DNA of 64,000 nucleotides from contig OZ244807.1 in the NCBI GenBank assembly GCA_965220185.1, forward strand, positions 868,001 through 932,000, given 5' to 3'. The notes beneath the pieces were generated by a model, which saw nothing but the letters and a program-made list of their open reading frames with translations, was not told where the DNA came from and ran no database searches. Below, piece by piece: positions 44,589 through 53,116 of this stretch. How positions within the stretch are numbered: the stretch's first letter is position 1; the number at the start of each line of letters is the position of its first letter. The stretch comes from Azotimanducus sp965220185 (GTDB lineage: Bacteria > Pseudomonadota > Gammaproteobacteria > Pseudomonadales > Azotimanducaceae). The position numbers and the translations under genes are program-made.

Positions 44589-45329
44589 ATGACGCATTTC
44601 ACCCCCCCCCCCCCCCCCCCCCCTCAGCTAACAGCTAAACTCACAGCCTTCCTATTGCCATCGATGCTGCTGCTGGCCGTGCCAGCGACGGCACAGGTGG
44701 TTTGGTCGTCCATTCTGGGCGGCACAGGAAGCGCTTTCTGCGCAGGTCTCTCTGAGACAAGAGCCTCAGTGCTCAATGTATCGGCCAACCCAACCAAAAA
44801 CAGCATAGGAATTTCCTAGCCTCAACGTACAACTGCACAATTAAGAGCAGGGATAGGAAATTTCGGGGATTCGTTTCAAGTTTTCGTGGCAGTGGCTGAA
44901 GTTTCACCGTCCCCATCTCTGGGGACTCCTCGTAACCTCGGAACTGTTTCCACGTCGACTGCCCTGCCCGCGGGTGGCCAAACGTTCACCGGCCTGAAGC
45001 AGGATACGCCTTATGTCGCCGTTCTTTATACGAGCCGTATTATCAACAGTTGGAGAAACAGCAACGCTTTCGCAAGGCTCTGCTTCAGAACAGCGGCCGA
45101 CTTGGAAAGGCCCCTTGCCCACCATGACGACATCAACCACGGCGACCAGGCGAGCGGCTGCTTTGCCTTTGCTGACCTCAATGGCCCCAACCACCGACAA
45201 AAGGTCAATGCCTGCCTGTGCGGAGCCCGGAACAGTTCCGGCCAGTGGGCGCAGACCGATGCCGAGGACGGCTACGAATACATCAGCGACCCCGGCCACC
45301 GGACCACGCTGGGCTGCACCACGAACTGA
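44589..45329 (+). pseudogene. Second poly-C secreted-protein paralogue, with an in-frame TAG
   Basis: ATG at 44589 encodes MTHFT, then 22 C (here in frame, a Pro run), then the signal peptide (LTAFLLPSMLLLAVPATAQ). The frame stops at TAG 44817-44819, then stays open in the same frame to 45329. The post-stop part matches the paralogue at 8648-9302: beta domain (TFTGLKQDTPYVAVLYTS), CFRTAADL, SGCFAFADLN, NACLCGARN and a GCTTN end. So the poly-C tract is ON but a nonsense codon breaks the gene. A point mutation, an error or readthrough could explain it. Confidence 0.7.
44602..44623 (+). repeat. Poly-C tract of 22 in a coding 5' end
   Basis: 22 C directly after the MTHFT codons of the paralogue above; the number keeps the signal peptide in frame. 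Same place in the gene as the 12-C tract at 9275-9286. Confidence 0.85.
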
Positions 45330-45351
45330 ACGGCATCAGACACCTCCACAC

Positions 45352-45377
45352 GGGGCGGCCTGCGGGTCGCCCCTTTT
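45352..45377 (+). terminator. Likely rho-independent terminator
   Basis: GGGGCG (45352-45357) pairs with CGCCCC (45368-45373) and is followed by TTTT, 22 bases after the stop of the poly-C gene. Confidence 0.65.
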
Positions 45378-45393
45378 CGTGATTGCGACGATT

Positions 45394-45720
45394 TCAAACT
45401 GAGACACTACCGAAACCGGCACTCATCGCCAGATAATGCTTGCCAGCCGTGACCAGCTCGCCACGCGCTAAGCGCTCTGCGAGCGCTGGGCGAAGGCTGT
45501 CAAGCACCGGACGATCTTCACCGAAGCCATTGTGAAAATACTCGACCAAAAGGTTCACGAGAGTATTCCCCAGGGACAGTGTCGCGTCTGAATTGATCAT
45601 GGCTGAAACGCGGTGCGCACCTTCACGTGTGCTCGTCACCACAAGGTCACCGCGAAGCAAGAGCTCGCCAATAGGCTGCGAATAGCCGATGCCGTAGCTC
45701 TCTTCTTCATAGTGACGCAT
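45394..45720 (-). CDS. Hypothetical protein, possibly 5'-truncated
   Basis: About 108 residues from ATG at 45720 (MRHYEEESYGIGYSQPIGEL). The open frame continues upstream for some 17 codons and then into the 138-bp inverted-repeat element at 45768, so the original start may be lost. Recognisable words are RGDLVVTSTREGAHRVSAM and NTLVNLLVEYFHNGFGED. No family assigned. Confidence 0.4.
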   Translation of the reverse strand: MRHYEEESYGIGYSQPIGELLLRGDLVVTSTREGAHRVSAMINSDATLSLGNTLVNLLVEYFHNGFGEDRPVLDSLRPALAERLARGELVTAGKHYLAMSAGFGSVSV

Positions 45721-45767
45721 CGCAAACGCCTCAAGGTCGCTTTCATTGATTGGGCTGTGCCACCTTG

Positions 45768-45905
45768 GGAAGGTCTGATCAAGTCTGCTGCGCTCAGCGC
45801 TTCGCTGCGTCATTCCTCATGACGTGGGGCCTCCACGCTGCGCACGTCTCCTTGCCAACACACGCCTGATGGCCTCTGAGCTTTGCAGACTTAATCAGAC
45901 CTTCC
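45768..45905 (+). mobile_element. 138-bp inverted-repeat element (family V), copy a
   Basis: Ends GGAAGGTCTGATYAAGTC in inverted orientation. It is the reverse complement of copy b at 47395-47532 apart from a few bases. Its right end abuts the CTAG of MITE I-b. Confidence 0.8.
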
Positions 45906-46087
45906 CTAGGAGTCTGCGCCGTAGGAATTCAGGGCTGCAAATCCGCTTCCGCTCGCCCCTTTGAACATTTGACCTTGTTCGATTCGATTTCGTCAAATAT
46001 AGCCCGACATTGTCCTCAATCGACCGTCCAAAGGGACGGCGGAATCGAATCTTCGCTTGTCAAAATTCCTACGGCGCAGGCTCTTAG
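45906..46087 (+). mobile_element. MITE family I, copy b
   Basis: 182 bp; left end CTAG, right end mutated to TTAG. The terminal repeats match copy a. The internal palindrome has changed on both arms together (CCCCTTTG with CAAAGGG). Confidence 0.8.
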
Positions 46088-46180
46088 AAGCGACACAGAA
46101 GGCCGACCATTATGTGTGTCGTCGTATAATAGTCGCGACTATTCTACGATCATGTCGATAAAAGCCAGGAACCATCTGCT

Positions 46181-47386
46181 ATGGAACTACCTCGCATTTA
46201 CACTTATCTACTCAAAGATCATCTGGCGAAGGAATCGCAGATGGCATTCGTGAGCGGGCCGCGGCAGGTTGGAAAAACGACAAGCGGCAGGCTGCTTACG
46301 GATGCTTACTTGAATTGGGATGACTCGGATGATCGCGAACTGATACTCGCAGGTCCAAGGGCGCTCGTCACCAAGCTGGGCTTTGAGCGTCTGACCAGTG
46401 CGCCACCAATTGTCATGTTCGACGAATTGCACAAGTATCCAAAGTGGAAACCCTACCTCAAAGGGCTCTATGACAGCTATCGCGGGCGGTTGAAAATACT
46501 CGTTACTGGCAGCAGCAGTTTATCCGTCTATCGCCGCGGTGGAGAGAGCTTGATGGGACGGTACTTCTTGTACCGAATGCACCCTCTGTCGGTGGCGGAA
46601 GTGACCGGCGCACGAATGCCAGCGACCTGCGAACCCTTCCTCGGTGCTCGCGAAATTGCCGAGCAAGACTTTTCCGCGCTCTGGCAGCATGGAGGTTTTC
46701 CAGATCCATACCTGCGCCGCGATTCGCGATTTTCGCGTCGCTGGCAGAATCTGCGTTTCGAGCAGTTGGTGCGCGAGGATGTTCGCGATTTGACGCAAAT
46801 CCAGCAGCTCGATCAATTGTCGTCCCTCGCGCAAATTTTGCGCACGCGCTCAGGCGAGCAGCTGATCTACGGAAATCTCGCGCGTCAGGTTCGAGTTTCA
46901 ATCGATACTTTGAGGCGCTGGGTGTCTGCCTTGTCAAGCCTCCATTTTGGATTCATGCTGCGACCTTGGTTCAAGAATCTCGCACGCGCCTTGAGAAAGG
47001 AACCCAAATGGTATGTTCGCGACTGGGCGCTCGTTGATGATGACGGCAAACGCGCCGAGACGTTCGTTGCCTGCCACCTTCTGAAGGCAGTCGAAGGCTG
47101 GAACGATCTTGGCCTTGGTGAGTTTGATCTTCGCTACCTGCGAGATAAGGAGGGGCGCGAAGTGGACTTTCTTGTTGTCAAGAACGGCGAGCCCTGGAGC
47201 CTTGTCGAAGTCAAACTCAAGGACACATCCATCGGCAAGGCACTTTCGCAATATCAAGACAAGCTTTCGGCACCATTCGCATTGCAAGTGGTGGTCGATG
47301 CAGATTACGTGGCCGCAAACTGTTTCGAGCGTCCCGGTCCGCCCTTGGTCGTGCCAGCGCGCACCTTCCTCTCGCAACTCTTATAG
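46181..47386 (+). CDS. DUF4143-type P-loop ATPase
   Basis: 401 residues. Walker A SGPRQVGKTTSGRLL, Walker B PIVMFDELHKYPKWK, sensor-like ILVTGSSSLSVYRRGGESL, and the C-terminal nuclease-like EVDFLVVKNGEPWSLVEVK. Same family as 7290-8408 but clearly diverged. The gene lies between two inverted copies of the 138-bp element, with MITE I-b just upstream, so it may have moved with them or simply sit between hotspots. Cellular role of the family is unproved. Confidence 0.85.
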   Translation: MELPRIYTYLLKDHLAKESQMAFVSGPRQVGKTTSGRLLTDAYLNWDDSDDRELILAGPRALVTKLGFERLTSAPPIVMFDELHKYPKWKPYLKGLYDSYRGRLKILVTGSSSLSVYRRGGESLMGRYFLYRMHPLSVAEVTGARMPATCEPFLGAREIAEQDFSALWQHGGFPDPYLRRDSRFSRRWQNLRFEQLVREDVRDLTQIQQLDQLSSLAQILRTRSGEQLIYGNLARQVRVSIDTLRRWVSALSSLHFGFMLRPWFKNLARALRKEPKWYVRDWALVDDDGKRAETFVACHLLKAVEGWNDLGLGEFDLRYLRDKEGREVDFLVVKNGEPWSLVEVKLKDTSIGKALSQYQDKLSAPFALQVVVDADYVAANCFERPGPPLVVPARTFLSQLL

Positions 47387-47394
47387 GAACTTAA

Positions 47395-47532
47395 GGAAGG
47401 TCTGATTAAGTCTGCAAAGCTCAGAGGCCATCAGGCGTGTGCTGGCAAGGAGACGTGCGCAGCGTGGCAGGCCCCACGTCATGAGGAATGAGCAGCGAAG
47501 CGCTGAGCGCAGTGGACTTGATCAGACCTTCC
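47395..47532 (-). mobile_element. 138-bp inverted-repeat element (family V), copy b
   Basis: Starts 8 bases after the ATPase stop. Ends GGAAGGTCTGATTAAGTC / CCTTCC. Opposite orientation to copy a at 45768-45905. Confidence 0.8.
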
Positions 47533-47577
47533 TTATTGAAGTCCTCATCGGTGTAGACAGCACACAGGGCAGCCGAG

Positions 47578-47736
47578 ATGGGGCTCATTGACAGCGTGGG
47601 TGGTGGGCCGCTGGGCGATCAGTTTCCGCAGGGCATGCTGGTCGTGCAAGACGGCGACAACCGTCTCCCGCCCGACAACCAGAACTTCAAATTGATCGAT
47701 TGGCGCGAAGTGACGGCGGCCTTGTCTTTGCGCTAA
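47578..47736 (+). pseudogene. 3' remnant of a beta-propeller phytase-like gene
   Basis: 52 codons ending in TAA. The stretch PLGDQFPQGMLVVQDGDN, followed by NQNFKLIDWREV, matches the last blade of beta-propeller phytases (FPxGxxVxQDxxN ... NFKxVxW). The frame is cut on its left by the 138-bp element; the rest of the gene is absent. Confidence 0.55.
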
Positions 47737-47786
47737 CATGCTCTTTTAGATGAGGGAGCTTTGCAAAAAGCCTCCGCCCCCTTGAA

Positions 47787-48983
47787 ATGACCGAAGATCC
47801 CGCGACTTCATCTGGTCAAGCCCATGTGATGCCGACCTATGCGCGCTTGCCAGTGTCCTTTGAACGCGGCAAGGGCGTATGGCTCTACGATCAGGCTGGC
47901 AATCCCTATCTTGATGCCTTGACCGGCATTGCCGTCTGCGGTCTCGGCCACGCTCATGAAGGCGTTCAGGAGGCCGTTGCGAAACAAGCGGGGACGCTTT
48001 TGCACACATCTAATCTGTATGAGATCGACCTGCAAACGTCGCTTGCTGCACGGCTGTGCGAAATCTCCGGCATGGACAATGTCTTCTTCTGCAATTCAGG
48101 CGCCGAGGCGAACGAGGCGGCAATCAAGATTGCGCGCATGTACGGTCACAAGCTTGGCATCGACAATCCAATTATCCTAGTGATGCGTGGCGCCTTTCAC
48201 GGGCGCACCCTCGCCACGCTCACCGCCACCGCCAACCGCAAGATTCAAGCTGGCTTCGAGCCCCTCGTGCCAGGCTTCGTGCGTACCGAGTTCGGCGACA
48301 TGGACGCGGTGCGCGCCACCACGAAGAACACCAATGACATTGTGGCGGTCTTGATCGAGCCGATTCAAGGTGAAGCTGGCATCAATCAACCGTCCGCTGG
48401 CTACTTGCGAGCATTGCGCGATCATTGCGAGGCGCACAACTGGCTGCTCATGCTCGACGAAGTGCAGACCGGCAATGCGCGTACTGGCAGGTACTTCGCA
48501 TTCCAGCACGAGCGCGGACTACTGCCTGATGTGTTGACAACGGCGAAAGGACTCGGCAATGGCGTTCCAATCGGTGCCTGCCTCGCTGCGGGCAGAGCCG
48601 CGAATATGCTTGGAGTCGGCGCACACGGCTCCACGTTTGGTGGCAATCTTCTAGCATGTGCCGCCGCCCACGCTGTGCTTGACGCCGTTGAAGCGGGCGA
48701 GCTTGAAGCGCGCGCGACCGCCCTTGGCGAACGCATTCGCAGCGGCATCGAGTCGGCACTTTTGGGTTCGAATCGAATCAAAGAGATTCGCGGACTCGGT
48801 CTGATGATCGGTGTCGAGCTTGCTGTTGAGACACAAGGCGTTGTGCCCGCGGCCATGGAGAGAGGCTTGCTGATCAACTGTATCGGCGACCGCGTGGTGC
48901 GATTGCTGCCAGCACTCACGATGACCGATGAGGAAGCTGACGAATTGGTGGTCAGACTTGCTGATACGCTGAAAGCGCTGTAA
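47787..48983 (+). CDS. argD: Acetylornithine aminotransferase
   Basis: 398 residues. PLP-dependent class III aminotransferase. FCNSGAEANEAAIKIAR (cofactor phosphate loop), MLDEVQTGNARTGR (Asp for the pyridine N), TTAKGLGNGVPIGA (Schiff-base Lys) and THGSTFGGN-like AHGSTFGGNLLACA are intact. It converts N-acetylglutamate semialdehyde to N-acetylornithine and may also serve lysine synthesis. argF follows after 15 bases. Confidence 0.93.
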   Translation: MTEDPATSSGQAHVMPTYARLPVSFERGKGVWLYDQAGNPYLDALTGIAVCGLGHAHEGVQEAVAKQAGTLLHTSNLYEIDLQTSLAARLCEISGMDNVFFCNSGAEANEAAIKIARMYGHKLGIDNPIILVMRGAFHGRTLATLTATANRKIQAGFEPLVPGFVRTEFGDMDAVRATTKNTNDIVAVLIEPIQGEAGINQPSAGYLRALRDHCEAHNWLLMLDEVQTGNARTGRYFAFQHERGLLPDVLTTAKGLGNGVPIGACLAAGRAANMLGVGAHGSTFGGNLLACAAAHAVLDAVEAGELEARATALGERIRSGIESALLGSNRIKEIRGLGLMIGVELAVETQGVVPAAMERGLLINCIGDRVVRLLPALTMTDEEADELVVRLADTLKAL

Positions 48984-48998
48984 CGAATCTTTAGTGAG

Positions 48999-49943
48999 AT
49001 GGCTAGGAACTTTCTGACGCTGCTCGATTTTTCGTCGGACGAGCTTCGCAGTCTTGTCGTGCGCGCCAGCGAGTTGCGGCGCTTGGCAAGTAATGCGCAG
49101 GTTTACCAGCCGCTCAAGGGCAAAGTGCTGCTCATGATCTTTGAGGCTGCTTCGAGCCGCACGCGCGTGGCATTTGAATCGGGCATGAGTTCGCTCGGTG
49201 GACACGCCATCAATCTCGCGCCCGGCGATTCGCAGCTAGGACGAGGTGAGCCTGTCGCGGATACCGCCAAGGCCCTTTCGGGCATGGTCGATGCGATTGC
49301 GATTCGCACGATCGACCATAAGCGTTTGCAAGCTTTTGCGGCGGCGGCGAGCGTGCCAGTGATAAACGCGATGTCGGATTGCTCGCATCCTTGCCAGTTG
49401 CTCGCCGATATGCAAGCGTTTTCTGAGCTGCGTGGCGAGATCTGTGGTAAGCGCGTCGCTTTCATCGGTGACGGCTACAACATGTGTTTGAGCTACATCG
49501 AAGCGTCACGGCAATTTGCATTCGATCTCGTTGTCGCGACGCCCGAAGGCATGGCACCAGATGTGCCCGCATGGGCGGATCGGGTCGAGGTGTGTCACGC
49601 GCCCGAAGATGCGGTGAAGGATGCCGATCTCGTGGTCACCGATGTGTGGGCATCCATTGGGCACGACCAAGAACGCGCAGCGCGCATCGCACGCTTCAAG
49701 GGTTTTCAGGTGACTCCGGAATTGCTCGACCTTGCTAGCGCGGACGTGCTTTTTATGCATTGCCTGCCTGCGCATCATGGCGAAGAGGTCTCTGTAGGAC
49801 TGTTGGACGACCCACGCTCCGTCGTCTGGCACGAGGCGCACAACCGGCGCTATTCGCAGCAGGCGCTATTGGAGTGCCTACTCCTAGGAGCCTGCGCCGT
49901 AGAAAGTCAGAAAAGCGAAAATTCGATCCCGCCGCCCGTTTGA
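48999..49943 (+). CDS. argF: Ornithine carbamoyltransferase with MITE-encoded C-terminus
   Basis: 314 residues. Carbamoyl-phosphate loop EAASSRTRVAFE, MSDCSHPCQLLADM, ornithine/domain motifs GDGYNMCLSYIEAS and DVWASIGHDQE, and FMHCLPAHHGEEV (usual HCLPA block; the common Arg after AH is His). Makes citrulline. The native end is ...QALLECLLL; the last 17 residues after it (ACAVESQKSENSIPPPV) come from MITE I-c inserted at CTAG. Joining both sides of the CTAG elements restores LLLGSTVRT and a TGA. The catalytic core is untouched, so the enzyme is probably active. Confidence 0.9.
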   Translation: MARNFLTLLDFSSDELRSLVVRASELRRLASNAQVYQPLKGKVLLMIFEAASSRTRVAFESGMSSLGGHAINLAPGDSQLGRGEPVADTAKALSGMVDAIAIRTIDHKRLQAFAAAASVPVINAMSDCSHPCQLLADMQAFSELRGEICGKRVAFIGDGYNMCLSYIEASRQFAFDLVVATPEGMAPDVPAWADRVEVCHAPEDAVKDADLVVTDVWASIGHDQERAARIARFKGFQVTPELLDLASADVLFMHCLPAHHGEEVSVGLLDDPRSVVWHEAHNRRYSQQALLECLLLGACAVESQKSENSIPPPV

Positions 49944-50050
49944 ACGGTCGATTGAGGATAATATCGGGCCATATTTGAAGAGATCGAGCGTTCAAACGGG
50001 CGAGTGGGAGCGGATTTGCAGCCGCGAATTTCTACGGCGCAGGCTCCTAG
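49884..50050 (-). mobile_element. MITE family I, copy c
   Basis: 167 bp, CTAG at both ends, inverted relative to copies a, b and d. It enters argF and gives it a new stop. The right CTAG is shared with a miniature family II derivative. Confidence 0.85.
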
Positions 50051-50077
50051 GGCGTGCATAGTGTGAACACGCCCTAG
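50047..50077. mobile_element. 31-bp deletion derivative of MITE family II
   Basis: CTAGGGCGTG joined to CATAGTGTGAACACGCCCTAG, i.e. the two outer ends of family II (see 11395-11644) with nothing between. CTAG on both sides. Confidence 0.75.
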
Positions 50078-50146
50078 GCAGCACGGTGCGCACTTGATCG
50101 ATCATTTTCTTATGTCGACCTCCTGCCACATGCTGCTGTCATTCGA

Positions 50147-50234
50147 TGGTGCCGAAGAGAGGACTCGAACCTCCACGGGCACATGCCCACTACCCCCTCA
50201 AGATAGCGTGTCTACCTAATTCCACCACTTCGGC
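50147..50234 (-). tRNA. tRNA-Leu (GAG)
   Basis: 88-nt class II tRNA. Acceptor GCCGAAG/CTTCGGC, anticodon loop CTTGAGG (GAG), long variable arm, CCA encoded. Stands alone between argF and the IS element. Confidence 0.94.
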
Positions 50235-50390
50235 GCAGCGCGGCAGTCTTGCTGCCACGAACGACGCATTAAATCACAGATTGCGCTTGACACCGCAGTT
50301 GATCGCATGAAGAACTGTTCGGGCTCAGATACATTCCGGAACTTTCCTCCCCGAGGAATTAGGCTCATGAGCTGACCGAAGGGGGAGGGG

Positions 50391-50443
50391 CGCCGGGCCA
50401 TGAACGCAGGGAGCCGGAGGCGACCGGAGTTCATGGCCCGGCG
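50391..50443. promoter_or_regulatory. 15-bp perfect inverted repeat upstream of the transposase
   Basis: CGCCGGGCCATGAAC (50391-50405) and its complement (50429-50443). It sits between the IS end and the transposase start and could fold in the mRNA to limit read-in translation. Confidence 0.5.
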
Positions 50444-50513
50444 GCGCGGCGCACGGCGCCACGCCGCCGGCTCAGGCATGCTTGTTTTATCCAACAAACC
50501 AAGGAGCCTGAAC

Positions 50514-51548
50514 ATGCAACTGTTGCACGCCTGCCCCCCGTCCTGCAAGCGCCCGCCCGTGGACGACACCGAATCCGAGGCCGCCCTGGCGCGACGCCGC
50601 GCGCTCCGGCTGGTCGACACCATGGTCGCCGGCGGCATGCGCCGCGGCGACGCCCTGGAGGCCATCGGCCTCGCCAGCAGCACCTACTACGACTGGCGGC
50701 GCGCCTTCCGCGACGGCGGCCTCAAGGCCCTCGCGCCGAAGAGCACCCGCCCGCGAAGCGTCCGCCGCCGGCGCTGGACAGACGCCGACGACCGCGCCGT
50801 GCTCGAACTGCGGGCCGAACACCCCTACATGGGCAAGGCCCGGCTCAAGGCCATGCTCGACCGCCGCGGCGTCGGCCTGTCGGTCTCCACCGTCGGGCGC
50901 ATCCTCGCCAAGGCCGTCGCCGACGGCCGCATCAGGCCCGCGGCCTTCTGCGAGGGCCGCGCAAGGCCGAAGCGGCGCCGCGACTTCGACGGCGCCTGGG
51001 CGCGGCGCTGGACCTACGGCGACAGGGCCAAGGCCCCCGGCCAGATGATCCAGGTCGACCACATGACCTACAGCCGCGACGGCCAGTCCCTCAAGGAGTT
51101 CCGCGCCGTCTGCCCGGTCTCCAGGTTCGCCGCCTCCCGCGTCTTCTCCCGCGCCACCGCCGGCAACGCCAGGCGCTTCCTCCACGCCATGGCCGACGCC
51201 ATGCCGTTCCCCGTCCAATCCATCCAGGTCGACGGCGGCTCCGAGTTCATGGCCGACTTCGAGCGCGCCTGCGAGGCGCTCGACATCCCCCTCCACGTCC
51301 TGCCGCCGCGCCGCCCGCAGTGGAACGGCTGCGTCGAGCGCGCCAACCGCTCCGCCCGCATCGAGTTCTGGAACCGGTACGACGGCCCGCTCACCGTCGC
51401 CGACGTCGCCCCAAGGCTCGCCGGGCACGAGTTCTTCCACAACTACCAGCGCCCACACACCGCGCTGGACTGCCGAACGCCCAACGAGTATCTTGTCCAC
51501 CTTGAAAACATGTCCGAACCGACAGCCGAAAATTCCGAAATGTCCTGA
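50514..51548 (+). CDS. IS481-like transposase (DDE integrase core)
   Basis: 344 residues. ATG at 50514 has AAGGAG 7 bases upstream and is preferred over longer frames. N-terminal helix-turn-helix (GDALEAIGLASSTYYDWRRAF), HTH_21-like block (YMGKARLKAMLDRRG), then the rve core with catalytic Asp in MIQVDHMTYS, Asp in SIQVDGGSEFM and Glu in NGCVERANRSARIEF, followed by YQRPHTAL. All three acidic residues are present, so it may be active. Confidence 0.88.
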   Translation: MQLLHACPPSCKRPPVDDTESEAALARRRALRLVDTMVAGGMRRGDALEAIGLASSTYYDWRRAFRDGGLKALAPKSTRPRSVRRRRWTDADDRAVLELRAEHPYMGKARLKAMLDRRGVGLSVSTVGRILAKAVADGRIRPAAFCEGRARPKRRRDFDGAWARRWTYGDRAKAPGQMIQVDHMTYSRDGQSLKEFRAVCPVSRFAASRVFSRATAGNARRFLHAMADAMPFPVQSIQVDGGSEFMADFERACEALDIPLHVLPPRRPQWNGCVERANRSARIEFWNRYDGPLTVADVAPRLAGHEFFHNYQRPHTALDCRTPNEYLVHLENMSEPTAENSEMS

Positions 51549-51562
51549 GCCCCTACAGAACC

Positions 51563-51591
51563 ATGACATATTCCCGAAGTGTGCGTACAAT
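51563..51591 (+). promoter_or_regulatory. Promoter of rpsF-rpsR-rplI
   Basis: ATGACA (51563-51568) and TACAAT (51586-51591) with a 17-bp spacer, about 77 bp before the rpsF start. It begins 2 bp past the IS target duplication, so the IS landed just upstream of the -35 box. Confidence 0.6.
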
Positions 51592-51667
51592 CGCGCTCTT
51601 GCACATCACTCCTTGCTTCACGGGCGCATGAGCGATTCGGAGGCGGCTACACCGGAAGGGGACATTT

Positions 51668-52129
51668 ATGAGACATTACGAAGTTGTGATGCTGGTGCAT
51701 CCGAACCAGTCGGATCAGGTGCCTGGCATGATGGAGCGATACAAGGCGCTCGCCGAACGTGAGGAAGGCCGAGTGCATCGGCTTGAGGATTGGGGGCGCC
51801 ATCAGCTCGCCTATCCAATCAACAAGATTCACAAGGCGCACTATGTCTTGATGAATGTCGAGATTACCCAAGGTATCTATCAAGAATTGCTATCCGCACT
51901 CAAATTCAACGATGCCGTGATACGCCACTTGATCATTCGCCGGCGCGGCCCGATTACCGAGATGTCCAAGATCTATGCCGAGGAACTGAAGGAAATTGAA
52001 CGCGAGCGAGTACGCGACGACGAGTTGTATGCGGGCACCTCAGAAGCGGACAGCGAAGATGTCGAAGCGGGTCCTGAAGCGGGTTCCGACGAAGAAAGTT
52101 CATCAAGCGAAGCCGAAAAAGCGGCATAG
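51668..52129 (+). CDS. rpsF: 30S ribosomal protein S6
   Basis: 153 residues. Core MRHYEVVMLVHPNQSDQVPG, LEDWGRHQLAYPINKIHKAHY and AVIRHLIIRR is normal; an acidic tail (about residues 120-150, rich in Glu/Asp/Ser) makes it longer than E. coli S6 and recalls the Glu-tailed family forms. Binds S18 on the small-subunit platform. Confidence 0.96.
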   Translation: MRHYEVVMLVHPNQSDQVPGMMERYKALAEREEGRVHRLEDWGRHQLAYPINKIHKAHYVLMNVEITQGIYQELLSALKFNDAVIRHLIIRRRGPITEMSKIYAEELKEIERERVRDDELYAGTSEADSEDVEAGPEAGSDEESSSSEAEKAA

Positions 52130-52158
52130 GCACCGGAGACAAAACTAGAGACAAGATT

Positions 52159-52386
52159 ATGGCAAGACAATTCAAACGCAGAAAATTCTGTCGATTCACC
52201 GCCGAAGGCATCAAGGAAATCGACTACAAGGATCTCGATATTCTCAGGGAGTATGTCAGCGAGACAGGCAAGATCGTGCCGAGCAGAATATCCGGCACTA
52301 AAGCCAAGTATCAAAGGCAGCTTGCGACGGCTGTCAAGCGCGCCCGCTATCTCGCGCTGCTGCCATACACCGACCGGCATCAATAG
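52159..52386 (+). CDS. rpsR: 30S ribosomal protein S18
   Basis: 75 residues, exactly the usual size. FKRRKFCRFTAEGIKEIDYKD, KIVPSRISGTKAKYQRQLAT and KRARYLALLPYTDRH are diagnostic. Partner of S6. Confidence 0.97.
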   Translation: MARQFKRRKFCRFTAEGIKEIDYKDLDILREYVSETGKIVPSRISGTKAKYQRQLATAVKRARYLALLPYTDRHQ

Positions 52387-52395
52387 GGGCGCCGC

Positions 52396-52848
52396 ATGAA
52401 AGTCATATTGCTAGAACGCATGGGATCTTCGGGCGCGATTGGCGACGAGGTCGAAGTCAAGAACGGCTATGCGCGCAATTTTTTGTTGCCGAAAGGCAAG
52501 GCCGTGCGCGCCAACGCTGAGAACCGGGCGCATTTTGAAAGCCGCCGCGCGGAGATACTGAAGGCCGACTCTGATCGGCTCGTTGCGGCGCGCGCGCGAG
52601 GCGAGGAATTGTCAGGTGTTGAGATCAATATTTCTGGTCGCACCACAGAAGAAGGGCGACTCTATGGCTCGATCGGCGCACGCGAGATTTGCGATGAACT
52701 TGCTCGCATCGGTCACGAAGTCGAACGCCAGGAGGTGGATATGCCAGAGGGCAATATCCGCGAACCGGGCGAGTTTCATGTGCGCCTCGTGCTACATCCC
52801 GAAGTCAGCGCGGATATCCGCGTGGTCGTCATTGCTGAGCAAGCCTAG
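52396..52848 (+). CDS. rplI: 50S ribosomal protein L9
   Basis: 150 residues. N-domain MKVILLERMGSSGAIGDEVE and NGYARNFLLPKGKA, then the long connecting helix and the C-domain (HVRLVLHPEVSADIRVVV). Its TAG stop is part of the CTAG where MITE IV begins, so the coding sequence is complete. Confidence 0.97.
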   Translation: MKVILLERMGSSGAIGDEVEVKNGYARNFLLPKGKAVRANAENRAHFESRRAEILKADSDRLVAARARGEELSGVEINISGRTTEEGRLYGSIGAREICDELARIGHEVERQEVDMPEGNIREPGEFHVRLVLHPEVSADIRVVVIAEQA

Positions 52849-53116
52849 TGCTCCGTCAAACTAAAAAAGAGGTATCAGCGCACCCACAAGCGCCCAGATG
52901 CAAGGCGCGGCCCGCAGGGAATACCTGGCCGCAAAAGCCAAGGGTCGTAACGCAGCAGATGGGCGTTTGTGGGCGCGCCCTTCGGGTGGCTGCGGGCAGC
53001 CTCCGTGCGGCGTTGCGCCGCTTGGAAATACGGCGGGGTATTCCCTGCGCGACGCGCCTTGCACGGAAACTGCCCGCAGCCACTGATACCTCTTTTTTAG
53101 TTTGACGGAGCACTAG
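52845..53116. mobile_element. MITE family IV
   Basis: 272 bp with perfect 34-bp terminal inverted repeats beginning CTAGTGCTCCGTCAAACTAA. The left CTAG holds the rplI stop; the right CTAG is shared with MITE I-d. The interior resembles family III. Confidence 0.85.

Larger units (their letters stand above)
50312..51561 (+). mobile_element. Complete IS481-like insertion sequence with TSD GAAC
   Basis: Element 50316-51557, about 1.24 kb. Left end TGTTCGGGCTCAGATACATT and the reverse complement of the right end (TGTAGGGGCTCAGGACATTT) match over about 30 bp with a few differences. GAAC occurs on both flanks (50312-50315, 51558-51561) as a 4-bp target duplication. It holds one transposase gene and a 15-bp stem at 50391-50443. 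GC is far above the flanks, pointing to recent transfer. Confidence 0.8.

Noticed and set aside
44817..44819. TAG as pyrrolysine or a programmed readthrough codon
   Set aside because: No PYL-type element or tRNA is seen, and the paralogue has no matching special residue; a nonsense mutation is simpler.
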